Assembly: GCA_020796225.1 (NCBI GenBank)
Contig: CM036755.1
Coordinates: 46,696,306-46,760,305 of the forward strand
DNA: 64,000 nt
Origin: Arion vulgaris
Lineage: Eukaryota; Mollusca; Gastropoda; Stylommatophora; Arionidae
Direction of reading: 5' to 3'
How positions within the stretch are numbered: the first letter of the stretch is position 1; each line of letters starts with the position of its first letter. Below the pieces are notes generated by a model, which was given only the letters and a program-made list of their open reading frames with translations, had not been told where the DNA came from and did not search any database. This document shows positions 1 to 12,200 of this stretch, piece after piece. A program made the translations under genes and the position numbers.

Positions 1-89
1 TGTTCCTTTCTGTGCCTGAGTATGCTCTGGCGATCCTGACTCTCAGTCATAGTCAGATAGAATGACTGGAAAGAATACAGAACGAAGCG

Positions 90-1130
90 ATGCGCATTAT
101 ACATGGGTGCACTAAAGACACGTCGTGCAGGGCGATACGCTATCTTCTTGACTATCCTACTATGGAATATAGAACACTGATGAGCCGTGCACGAGCATAC
201 TTTCGAGTCAATGCTGACACACAACATCCTCTGCACATGAAAATACAAAGACAAAAAGAAACTAGGTTAAAAGAGGAAAATCTTGGATGGGTCAGGCCGA
301 GGACTGTATTCAACAGGTGTGTACACTTGAAGTCATTGAACCCGGTGAAGAATGGATACCAATGCCAGCAGGAATCAATACATCATCTTCAGTGTTAATC
401 AAACTTGATAAAAAATGCAGACAAGACAACCCACTGGTCGCGGAGGCAGAAGTTCAGGCATTAATTTCTGAGAGCTCAGTTGAAAATGATGTAATTATTG
501 ATACGGATGGTTCGGTAATTCGACATTTGCGAAGCTCACGAACTATTACTGCTCAAGCCGGAGAGGATGTTGTGAAGGAAGACAGTGGTGGTTTTGCCGT
601 GACTACAAGCAGTCTCACGATGGAAATCATGGAAGTAACTAAAGCAATTGTCTGACTGGAATCACAGACTTTTATCCGTGTATGTTTTCTCAGTGACTCA
701 ATGAGCATGCTCAGGAAGATTGAAACAGGATGGGCTAGGAGACATTGGATCGAGTCGCTGGGAAGGTCTAGGTTTACAAAGATGCAGGTGTAAGGGAGAT
801 AAACGCACCGATAGGTAGGCGTGCAGGTATGGCTGCTGTACAGAGCGGGCGAACAATGAACCAGGCAGGTATTATACATTTATACATTCCCTAAGGAAAA
901 GAGGATGTGTACATGATTAAAGTAATATTAATGAATCTACAACACTAACCAGACTGCAAGAATTCCAAAACAAGTATGGTGTAGCTAGACAAGAACACTA
1001 TGCTGGAAGATACAGAAGAATAGTAAATCAACAAAGAACCGGAGTCGCTAGTCGCCACACGATGAGAGACATACTGAGGGTTGAGATCGGAGCACTTATG
1101 TACTAATTGGTTCGTCTTGCAGTGATGATG
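90..1130 (+). pseudogene. Non-LTR retrotransposon fragment with RNase H domain (broken)
   Basis: Translated pieces (RAIRYLLDYPTMEYRTLMSR, then DVIIDTDGSVIRHLRSSRT, TTSSLTMEIMEVTKAIV, CFLSDSMSMLRKIETGWARR) match the copy at 56835-57850. They represent the end of a reverse transcriptase and an RNase H domain. Frameshifts and an in-frame stop (653-655) break it. The end CACACGATG...TACTGAGGG is the conserved 3' region. Confidence 0.8.
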
Positions 1131-1159
1131 ATCCGACTATTAAATTAAACTAAACTAAA

Positions 1160-1310
1160 CATAAATGAGAGCCTACCGCATTTATGACATCGGTTCTGTA
1201 CGTACTTATGCCTGCTTGAACCGTGGCATTGTCTACAAGAAAGTCAGCACACTCGTTACCCTGCACTTCAGCATGTCCAGGTGTGTCCAGCCAAGTCAAA
1301 TAATTCATAT
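1160..1310 (-). pseudogene. RNase H fragment of a non-LTR element
   Basis: Minus-strand translation WLDTPGHAEVQGNECADFLV and DNATVQAGIS matches the [20 protein letters not shown] region of the relic at 27550-28222. Short and truncated. Confidence 0.65.
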
Positions 1311-1870
1311 TAAGTACAGAACAATTACTACCAGTATCAGGATGGAGATTGCGGCCGTTATTGCGGCCATCCATTGGCTCTCTGAGACTACGGTTACTGG
1401 GACCGTTGTCGTATCTGAATTTCTGTCATGCTTCAAAAGATCGAAAAGGACACGTTTCTGTATTTTCGGTATATAATTTTCTAACCTCCAGAGGCTTACA
1501 CAGATCTACTGTCCTGAGCATGCAGGTTTTTGCGGTAAGGAGAGAGTGGACAAGCTTGCATCAACAGCATCGATTGTTGGGGAGTTGAAGATGGATAAGG
1601 AGGATGTTCTGCCGTCTCTTCGCGACTACCTGCACGATGAAGACACTAAAATATATGTTAAATCGATTCGCGATTTAAACAGTTTGAAGTAACACATTGC
1701 ACAAGTAGAACTTATGCCTGTAGGGCAGAGTGAGGAGTGTGTTTAACCAGCGAGCCACGGGAACGGTCAGTATACATACTCTTCGAGTTCGGTTGGGGGA
1801 TACTGAGCATGTATTGTCTTCCTGGAGTGCAATGACTTTAGTTTAGTAACCGATAAACAATTAAGGAGTG
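1310..1870 (+). pseudogene. Second RNase H-type fragment, plus strand
   Basis: YRTITTSIRMEIAAVIAAIH then WLSETTVTGTVVVSEF matches the better copy at 53990-54620. Frameshifted at several points. Confidence 0.65.
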
Positions 1871-1989
1871 GGTGTTCGATTGTTTTCTACTTCTTCATCA
1901 TCTTCTTCTTCTTCCAATAAGAACTGTGAGTTTTCCCTCCGGAGCAGACAATGCCAGATGGTAAACATATTCATGTATACTGCAGTTAA

Positions 1990-2225
1990 ACGGCTCTAAA
2001 GGCGAAGGATTTACTTCACTACCCTGGGTTTTCCAATATGACTCCGTACCTCTCGGCAGAAAGGCCGAGAGTGTTGCACAATATTTCTAGCTCTAACAAC
2101 AATTCTTGGGATCTCAGGAAGAAAAAGGCATTTGTGACACGGTTCAGCAGTCGTGCTCACTAACTGCCTGAGGTCGATTAATGCTTCGGTACATCTTCTG
2201 TTCTTCCGGTGTCTCACTAGTGAGT
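1990..2225 (-). mobile_element. tRNA-derived SINE (family C), decayed copy
   Basis: GGCGAAGGATTTACTTCACT...CCTGGGTTTTCCAATATGAC matches the 3' body of 14062-14325; the head is largely lost. Confidence 0.65.
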
Positions 2226-2239
2226 CAGTAAGCTATGGC

Positions 2240-3035
2240 TGTAGTAAGTGATCATTTTTACTGGTGGGGGCCAGACATTTTGTTCCGGATAAATCATGGT
2301 CTTTGGTTGCTATATTTTAATTTATAAAATAATAAATACACGTTATAAATTATTTTTAGTGGGGCCCGGCCCGCTGGCCCTTAATGACGAGTCGCCACTG
2401 GCTGTAGGCTAAGGCGCAGTCTTTTTTGTGAATTTTACAGAGTATTTTTCTCGTGTGACTTAACAACGCAATTCCTCTATATTTCCTACAATCTCTTTTA
2501 CAATCTTTCTTCTTCCAGATGTTAACTATTATTGCATTTCTCCAATCTTCTGATGTTTCTTGTGTGATCCAGACTTGGTTTGTATAGTCTATGTAGGCAG
2601 CTTATTCCGACCTGTGTAGTTGCTTTTGGCTATGTAATTGCAGGGATACTGTTTGTGCCTAGTTTTTTGTCTTTTGAATAGAATAATAAAATATAATTTG
2701 AATATTTAGTAACGAAAGCAAAGACTTTAACCAAATCTTAGAATAGCTTATAATAACCCTCCATCCACAATTAAAATAAACAAAAGTTTGCAATATGTAA
2801 CTTGAACTGTCCTATAGTATTTCAACAAAACATATCTTAGTGTATAGTGGGCCGGAATTAACTTGATTCGTATCAGATCTAGTCTGTGGGTCATTATTTT
2901 TCCATTGGTATGTTAATCTGAAATTGTGTTAACTACAATGGCATCATTTAGACAGAAAGATAGACATAGGAAAGAGAGCAGAGAAATAGACAAAGAGAAG
3001 AAGATGAGAAGATCAAGAGAGAATATAATCTATTT
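2240..3035. other. Sequence downstream of TPH: probable 3' UTR and MITE relic
   Basis: AT-rich sequence after the TPH stop. No AATAAA on the minus strand was seen; the only ATTAAA-type signal (near 2316-2321) lies inside a decayed copy of the CAGTGGCGGCTCGT MITE (about 2240-2398, right end GAGTCGCCACTG). No gene was recognised here. Confidence 0.4.
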
Positions 3036-3222
3036 TTAGTCTTGAAATTTGAAATTCTCCACAAGCTGTAAACGTTTGAGCGCATCACTGACAATACAGA
3101 GGTCCCCTTTCAGCTCACTGACCACTGTGGCTATTCCTCTAGTACTGTCCAGAACGTCGACAGATTCCGTGTAAGGGTTGTAGCGTACGGCAAATGGTCT
3201 CTTGATGGTGCTGGCAAATTGT
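3036..3222 (-). CDS. TPH: TPH exon 13 (residues 461-522) and stop
   Basis: 187 nt from acceptor CCGCTTTCAG|ACAATT to TAA. It encodes (R)[40 protein letters not shown] and [21 protein letters not shown]. This covers the last catalytic strands (conserved TIKRPF-V-YNPYT) and the leucine-heptad tetramerisation helix. The length past YNPYT is normal for TPH, so the C-terminus is complete. Confidence 0.95.
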
Positions 3223-6200
3223 CTGAAAGCGGTTACAAGATCATGTCAGACATTTTGTGCAAAACAATTTTTAGATAGAATGTTTACTTAAACAGGAACA
3301 AAGTTGTGTGTACCTTACAAATCTGATAACGCAACAAAGTTGTGTGTACCTTACACATCTGGTAACGCAACAAAGTTAGCACAGAACCTTGGTTGAATTA
3401 CATAGTGAAGCAAAGAATGAAGTGACTTAAACATTTAGTAAGAATGCATCCCAAATCCACAGTATACAGTCTTCAACAACAGAACATCAGGAAAGAAGGC
3501 GAGAGGAAGACCACGAAAAAGGTGGTTAGATGACATAGCACAGCGTTTCCCAAAGAGGGCGGTACTGCCTCCAGTGGGCACTGAAGCGTTTTAGGGTGCG
3601 ATAGTGGGCTCAGAAGAATTTGGGGGAGTAAGGGATGGGGAAGGGGTGTTCAGGCGATTAGGGGTCGGTGGCTCCTTAGTTAAAGAAGAAATTAATAATA
3701 AATATTTTAAAATAAATTATTTTTGTGATTTTGAGATTGAATAATCATTTACAATTTGAATTCTGCATTTAAATTCATCTTATGCTCGTCTTACATGATC
3801 GATTTTTCATGAATTTTCTATTGCATTCATATAATCATTTGAAAATTGACCACGAGTGACAGAAATATATATCAATTTTCTATGTCAAAGAGAAAATAGA
3901 ACCTGTAATGATGTGTGTATGTGTGGGTGGGGGTGTTGGCTAACTGTTAAAATGTGGATGGGGGCGTTGCAAAGTTTATGCTATGCAAAGTGGGCGGTGA
4001 GCCGAAAAGTTTGGGAATCTATGGCATATCAGAATCCTGTCAAAGAGCAAACATAACAATCATCCAAGCCACCAGAACAACGCAAGACCCAAACAGAAAA
4101 CCACGACGCTTGGCATCAACATGGTAGCAGTAAGACGACAAAAGAAGAAGAAGAAGAATACTGGCAGTTCATCTGTGAGAAATACAGTCTGTTGACATTG
4201 ACTTGTTTTTTTTTTAGTATCTTCGCAGCCGAAGGTTCATGAAAAATATGTGTTTCACAACGCATCAAACAATATTCCTCGAGGTATCGCTGCCGAAGGT
4301 TCATGAAAAATACGTGTTTCACAACGCATCCCACAATATTCCTCGAGGTATTCGTGTCTCACAGCGCATCCCACAATATTCCTCGAGGTATGATAAATGA
4401 TTACTGTATTACATTTTAGGGTGTCGCCCATGTGTTGCCGGGGCGCTCCAGGGGAGCAAAGAATAGTAACACTGCGACTTACAAGGACCGTAATAGGGGC
4501 CTGAGGTAGGGGCTTAGGGAAGCTATCCTAGTTTTTAAAAAAGCATCGCCGAATTCGGATGTGCTGGCCTATTTGTAGGCGCATAACTGGCACAACGCAC
4601 AATCGCTCTTAGGATCAGATCACATACAAATCACAAAGAGTGGTTAACAAGTGGTCGATATGCAGCGTTCGAAGAAGAAGATTGTAAGGGTTACATTAAA
4701 GAATAACAACTTTGCCGAATTGCACAATAAATACTAACCTCATTTTATATATTGACTTGCCGAAGCTTTCTGTGTCAATAATTAGCAGTCATGGTCTATT
4801 GTCTATTCCCAGGTGGAAGATGTAGTTGGCTGTCCACTCTTGCCGTTAAGCGTAGAGATGGGAGCTTTAATTTACGTTCTAGTGCTAGATGAGTCGCCCT
4901 TGTTGTGTTGTATCCGTGTTTATGTAGTGTGGTCTTGATATAAGTTGAATGTTATTTGCAGTCATTTAAACTATAAATAGTTTAGTTTAGTCGTCAGATC
5001 ATCATCACTGCACGTCGACAAAATTAGTACATAAGTGCTCTGAACTTCCCTCAGTATATCACTCAGTGTGGCGACTAACGACACCGGTTCTTTGTTGGTT
5101 TACTATTCTTCCTTGGCTACCAGAAGGGTGTTCTTGTCTAGTTGCACCACATTTGACTTGGAATTCTAGCAGTCTGGTTAGTGTTGTAGATTCATCACTA
5201 TTATTTGAATCATGTACGCGTCCTCTCTCCTTCCGGGAATTTATAATATCAGCCTGGTCTATTGCTCGCTCGCTCTGTACAGCAGCCATACCTGCAAGCC
5301 TATTGGCGTTTTCATTCCCCTTACACCTGCATACCCTGGCACAAAAATAAAACTGATCTTTGTCAGCTTAGACCTCCCCAGCGACTCCATCCATTGTCTC
5401 CGAGCCCATCCTGTTTAAATTTTCCTGAGCATTCTCTAGATCAGCGTTTCTCAAAGTGGCCATCATCGCCCCCCACCGCCCCGTGGCGCTGAATTGTTCT
5501 AGGCTAGTGATAATGGGTTCAGTAAAATTTGGGGGTGTTCAGGAGATTAGGGGTCGGTGGCTCTTTAAAGAAGAAATTAATCACATATATTTTAATATAA
5601 ATTATGTTCGTGATTTTGTGATTGAATAATCATTCAAAATTTGAATTCTGCATTTTAATTCAACTTATGCCAGTCTTACGCGGTCCATTTTTTCATCAAT
5701 AATTTTCTATTTCATGTATATAATCATTTGAAAATTGACCATGTATGACATAAATATATATCAATTTTCTATGTCGAAGAGAAAATAGAGCCTGTATATA
5801 TGTGGGTGGAGGGGAATTGGTCAACTGTTATAATGTGCGGGGGAAGGGGGAGCGTTACAAAGTTTATGTTGTGCAAAGTGGGCGGTGGGCTGAAATAGTT
5901 TGGGAATCTATGCTCTAGATAGTGTACATGGAAGAAAAGCAGGTAATACCAGATTGCACAATAAATGCTAACCTCATTTTCTCTTTGGCCTCGTCGAAGC
6001 TGTCTGTATAAAAATAGACATCCTGAAAAGTAGTGATCAGGCATTCCTGTGTGCACATGTGTAGAGGTTCAAACACTTTCTTCAAAGCTTTGTCCGTCAG
6101 AGCGTGCTAGAAGAAATAACACAATATTATATCGTTACTATATACTCGAGACCATGAACATAACAAGAGTAATGTTCAACACAATCTTTCTCCCAACATT

Positions 6201-9200
6201 ATGCTATCAGTGTCAAGCCTGGGCGCTGATATCAAATGATAGAAGAAAACTAGTCACAACAGAGATGAAGTGTCTAAGCAGAATACTGGGAGTATCAAGA
6301 AGAGACCGGTTGAGAAATGAAGACATCAGAAAAAAGTGGATACAACATCAATACTAGACTTCATTAAGAAACAACAAATTAAATGGTTCGGTCACATAAG
6401 CACATCACCAACAGACAATGCACCTCAAATAGCGATGCTGATCCGATACAATGGATATGTGTCAAGTGTCTGACCACACAAAAGATGGACCTCAGAGGTA
6501 ACAGAGGCGAAGAAAGACACTATTTATGAAGCGTACACAAGGGCTCGTACTAGAAATCTCTTCTTATCTTGTCTCTGTGAGGCGAAACAGGATTGGAGAA
6601 AAGAAAAAAGAAAGAAAGATACTCGATAAGCTATGAAAAAACAAATATAATGAAGACACCTATGGCAAGTAATGCAGATATTACACTGGAATCTAAAATG
6701 ATAAAAATAACAGAGCAGTTCACCTATTTGGGTAGCAATTTTTATTGGACAGGAAATGTTAAAAAAGAAATTATGCTAGCAATTATCAAAGGAACATCAT
6801 CTTTTACAAGTCTGAATAAAATATGGAACTGCAAGTTCTAAAGTTTTAAAACTAAATTACGAATTTTCAATTCCAATGTTGTATCAATCCTAACATATGC
6901 CAGCGAGAGTTGAAAATGACTAAAGATATAGAAAGCAAGTTGAATGCATTTGAAAATAGATGCCTGGGAAAAATAATTAACTTAAAATAAGCCGAATTCA
7001 GGCGAAGTGCTGAAATCAGAGAAATATCTGGTCAACACCTAGTAACAGCTTTTATAAGAGGGAGAAGATGGGGATATGTTGGACACACCTTGAGAAGAAA
7101 TGTATGGTCAACCCCTAGTAACAGCTGTTATAAGAGGGAGAAGATGGAGATATGTTGGGCATACCTTGAGAAGAAATGTATGGTCAACCCCTAGCAACAG
7201 CTGTTATAAGAGGGAGAAGATGGAGATATGTTGGGCATACCTTGAGAAGAAATGTATGGTCAACCCCTAGTAACAGCTGTTATAAGAGGGAGAAGATGGA
7301 GATATGTTGGGCATAACTTGAGAAGAAATGTATGGTCAACCCCTAGTAACAGCTGTTATAAGAGGGAGAAGATGGGGATATGTTGGACACACCTTGAGAA
7401 GAAATGTCTGGTCAACCCCTAGTAACAGCTGTTATAAGAGGGAGAAGATGGAGATATGTTGGACACACCTTGAGAAGAAATGTCTGGTCAACCCTCAGTA
7501 ACAGCTGTTATAAGAGGGAGAAGATGGAGATATGTGGGACACACCTTGAGAAGAAATGATCAAAGAATACCAAAGCAGGCAATGAAGTGTTCAATAAAGA
7601 GAGGACGCCCTATGGAGACACTGAAACAAACTTTGATGAGAAAGGCAAGAAATACTGGTCTCAATTCCATGAAAGAGAATGAGCGAGTTGTCCAGGATAG
7701 AGTGGTATGGAGAAATTGCTTGCAGGCCCTATGTAACATATAACGGTACGAGAGAAATTATTATTATTTATTGTGTATACTCACGCTGAGCTCACTGATA
7801 GATGATAGAAGACCTGCTCCAAAAGCTCGCAATTCCCCATCCTGTTTGCATAAACCAAACTCCACAGAGAAGAAATAGCACTGTAACAGAAACAAGATAG
7901 CATTAATGTGATGAAACTTTATTTTTATTTTTGACATTATTCTGATATTTTTTTCTGTTAAACAACTTTAATCATTTCTTTTGTTTAAAAACTGTGCTTT
8001 AAGTTGTGACAATATTTGACAATAGATGTAGAGTTATGTTATGCTATGTTCCAGCAAACGAATAAGCAAATTCGTTTCCGTGGGATTTTACAAAGGTAAA
8101 GTAGACCTCACCGTTCAGAAAGCATTGGCAAACTACTGAACGTATAAGTGGTGCCTATAAAAATCAACGACTCGTTTACTGCGGTTGATGGCTACGTCCT
8201 TTAGGATATGCCCCGATTTTCATTTCATGTTATATGAACGACATCATGACACATTGGGCATTCCCATTCGTGCTCCGTCCTTCGCTGCAGCAGCCAACCC
8301 AAAGTCCATTTACACTCCGTACCTATGACAAGTTGATTACTATATCTTCTCTCTCTACCACGAAGACGACACTGTCTCCCATGCCCAAACTACTTCAATT
8401 TTCTCATTCATATTTGTAATACCAACCAGTTTTCTTTGATGTTGAGTTCTTTCTGGATAGAAAGAACTAACTTCAGTAAGTAACCATGTGTGCCCCGATC
8501 TCATTCTTACACAGGATGATCTCAGCGGCAGTGCACGAACTCCGTAGGACTGGCAAGGATCCCCGATGTAATTTTGAAGATGATGACAATATTTTATAGC
8601 AATTTTATTTTTAATTTTACTAATGACTTGTGCACGGTGAGCAGCTTCCCAGGGTCTTGTGCACGGTGAGCAGCTTCCCAGGGTCTTGTGCACGGTGAGC
8701 AGCTTCCCAGGGACTTGTGCACGGTGAGCAGCTTCCCAGGGTCTTGTGCACGGTGAGCAGCTTCCCAGGGTCTTGTGCACGGTGAGCAGCTTCCCAGGGT
8801 CTTGTGCACGGTGAGCAGCTTCCCAGGGTCTTGTGCACGGTGAGCAGCTTCCCAGGGTCTTGTGCACGGTGAGCAGCTTCCCAGGGTCTTGTGCACGGTG
8901 AGCAGCTTCCCAGGGTCTTGTGCACGGTGAGCAGCTTCCCAGGGACTTGTGCACGGTGAGCAGCTTCCCAGGGTCTTGTGCACGGTGAGCAGCTTCCCAG
9001 GGTCTTGTGCACGGTGAGCAGCTTCCCAGGGTCTTGTGTACGGTGAGCAGCTTCCCAGGGTCTTGTGCACGGTGAGCAGCTTCCCAGGGTCTTGTGCACG
9101 GTGAGCAGCTTCCCAGGGTCTTGTGCACGGTGAGCAGCTTCCCAGGGTCTTGTGCACGGTGAGCAGCTTCCCAGGGTCTTGTGCACGGTGAGCAGCTTCC

Positions 9201-12200
9201 CAGGGACTTGTGCACGGTGAGCAGCTTCCCAGGGTCTTGTGCACGGTGAGCAGCTTCCCAGGGACTTGTGCACGGTGAGCAGCTTCCCAGGGACTTGTGC
9301 ACGGTGAGCAGCTTCCCAGGGACTTGTGCACGGTGAGCAGCTTCCCAGGGTCTTGTGCACGGTGAGCAGCTTCCCAGGGACTTGTGCACGGTGAGCAGCT
9401 TCCCAGGGTCTTGTGCACGGTGAGCAGCTTCCCAGGGTCTTGTGCACGGTGAGCAGCTTCCCAGGGACTTGTGCACGGTGAGCAGCTTCCCAGGGTCTTG
9501 AATTGCCAAGGGTTTTGAGATCGCTTATAAGTAATCTGTCTAAATCATAGATTCCCAAACATTTTCGGCCCACCGCCCACTTTGCACAACATAAACTTTG
9601 TAACGCCTTCCTCCACATTATAACAGTTTGCCAACGCCACCACCCCCCGCCCCCACATATATATATATGCTCTATTTTTTCTTTAACATAGAAAAGTGAT
9701 ATATATTTCTGTCATACATGGTCAATTTTTAAATGATTATATGCATGAAATAGAAAATTGATGAAAAAATGGATCGTGTAAGATGGGCATTAAATGAATT
9801 AAAATACAGAATTCAAATTTTAAATGATTATTCAATCGCAAAATTAAGAAAATAATTTATTTAAAAACATTTAATATTAATTTTTCTTTTAGGAGCTATC
9901 AACCCCTAATCGCCTGAACACCCCCAAATTATTCTAAACCCACTATCCGCACCTCCTCCCCCGTAGGACGCTTCAGCGCCCACTGAGGGCGGTACCGTCC
10001 ATTTAGGGAAACGCTGGTCTAAATGAATGGGGATCAAAGAGGGGAAGGCTAGCCCGGTTTTAAAATAGTGTAGTGAAATCAGTTGTCCCTTACCAAAAAC
10101 ACAGATATTACATCCTTGAAATAAGCAGCGAGACAACATACAAACGTTATTTTCAAGGCAAACAAAGAAAACAAAAGAGAACATTATCAACTATGTAAAA
10201 CGAGTAGAAACACAAACACATTGTTGAGTAATTTTTACCGTTGAGAGCTTGCCAATGTCAGAATCAGACGCTCCAAGCGATGCTAGACCAATCTCTTGAC
10301 TGAACTGCGCAAAGGATGGATCGGCCAACAGCGGCATATGTCCCAGGAGTTCATGGCAACAGTCCCTGAAGAAATGAAGCATTTATCAAGTTGTTTTTGC
10401 TAATAAAGACAGTAACGATGATGGCAACAGTCACTGAAGAAATGAAGCATTTATCAAGTTATTTTTGCTAATAATGACGATAACGATGGTGGCAATAGTC
10501 ACTGAAGAAATGTAAAGTAAAAAGTGAAGGAAACGTTTTTTATACCACGTGATATATAGCATAATACGGTGTTAAGCCCTTATTTTTCATTGACCGTCGG
10601 CACACGATGGGTGATGTAGTAGATATTACACCTGCCACCTTTACTTCAATTGTTTTTTTGTGTACCCAACTGAGGCTAGGTTGCCCTATGAGCTGTTGCA
10701 ATCGGAAAAATATTTTCCGCCCACTGTGAAATTGACCCCTATCCTAAGAGACATGTCACTAACAACTGCGCTACTGCAGCCCTCTTCGTTTTGTAAGAGT
10801 TCAATTCCTATTTGAGGATCATCTTCATCGGACATCGGACAATTGATGCGATCTTCTCATAAGCCTGTCTTTCAGTGTGTTTAAACTAACAACTCCCATT
10901 CTATGCTGGTTTATGTATCTACTGAGGTTTCTCTCATGGTTTTCCGGTCGGTTTAAAGGGGTTTTAGAGCCGACGGATTGACTTCATTGCACCGGGTTTT
11001 ATCCCATATGGCTCGGTCCCTCTCCGCAGTATTTGCATGTCTTCTGCAGAGAGAATTGCACACAGTACGAACTCTGTAGCTCTGGCAACAATCCTAGAGG
11101 TCTCTGGAAAAAATGCACTCGTAAACAGAACAACATAGCCCAGATTCGAACCCACTTCCTTCAGAACGCAAGGCAAGGGCTTAACCACAGAGTGACAATG
11201 TTCAACAAATCAGACAAACAGTTGCTGTTCGGTGTTTATACGATTTTTTTTTTAAATCCATCACAGGGATCGAGCGATACATCTGAAACAATAAGTAACT
11301 TAAAGTTACGTTTAACGATCGGTATGCTTAGCTTGTAAATTCAATGTAGAGAGTTCCTTTTAACCTCTACATTACAATCTTCAGAGCTTTTGTTTTCTCT
11401 TAGAGCGTTGATGATGTCACTATTCTCCATAGGAGACATTCATTTCTTATACCGTTAACGTCGTTTAAGCTTTTTCCTTATTCTTTGCAAATAATAACAT
11501 TGTATTTTAAAATTGTTCTTTAAAATACGATTCTACCTCAGTCTCTTGTCTATTCTTCTTCTTCTTCTTTGCGTGCGTTCTTTACAACCAATTTTAATCA
11601 CTCTTTGTGATATGTTTGATCTTTGTCAAGAACGTGTATACGTTGCACATTGGTTTGGTAGGCCCCTAAACGCATAGACTTCTACACGTTTAGGACACAT
11701 GCATCCGATTTCAGCCAAACCTCCTTAGTCGCCTCTTACGACATGCATGGCAGGTAACAGTGGTTCTATTCTTGACACCCCAAGTTTGGACCAGGGTAAC
11801 CACTCGGGCGGGTCTCTTGACCAATTATTACTCCTTGTTCCTCTTACTCGATCGCTGCATATTGACCTCTTGTTAACCACACTTTGGGATTTGTATGGAT
11901 CTGAGCCTAAGAGCGATTGTACGTTGTGTTAGTTATGCGCATATAAGTCAGCCAGCACATCTGACTTCTGCGATGCATGCTATTCACTTGGGTAGCTTCC
12001 CTAGGTCCCTACCTCAAACGTATTGATAATATTATATTTTAGTTTGCATTTGGGTAGCATGCCTTTTCATAGAACTAAGATATTGCAAAACTTACGGTTC
12101 CGGTGTGTAGAATGGGTCTGTTCTGTGCCTGATATACTGAGTACAATGAAACACTCGGAAAGCCAGACCGGCTAAAAAGTCTCGGGAAGACAGGTATCCA

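Noticed and set aside
8626..9499. CRISPR-like appearance of regular 29-bp repeats
   Set aside because: There are no unique spacers; units are contiguous and the genome is eukaryotic.
8355..9618. Three overlapping minus-strand ORFs with [17 protein letters not shown] repeats
   Set aside because: The 29-bp unit cycles through three stop-free frames; SINE sequence flanks the array, so it is not a gene.
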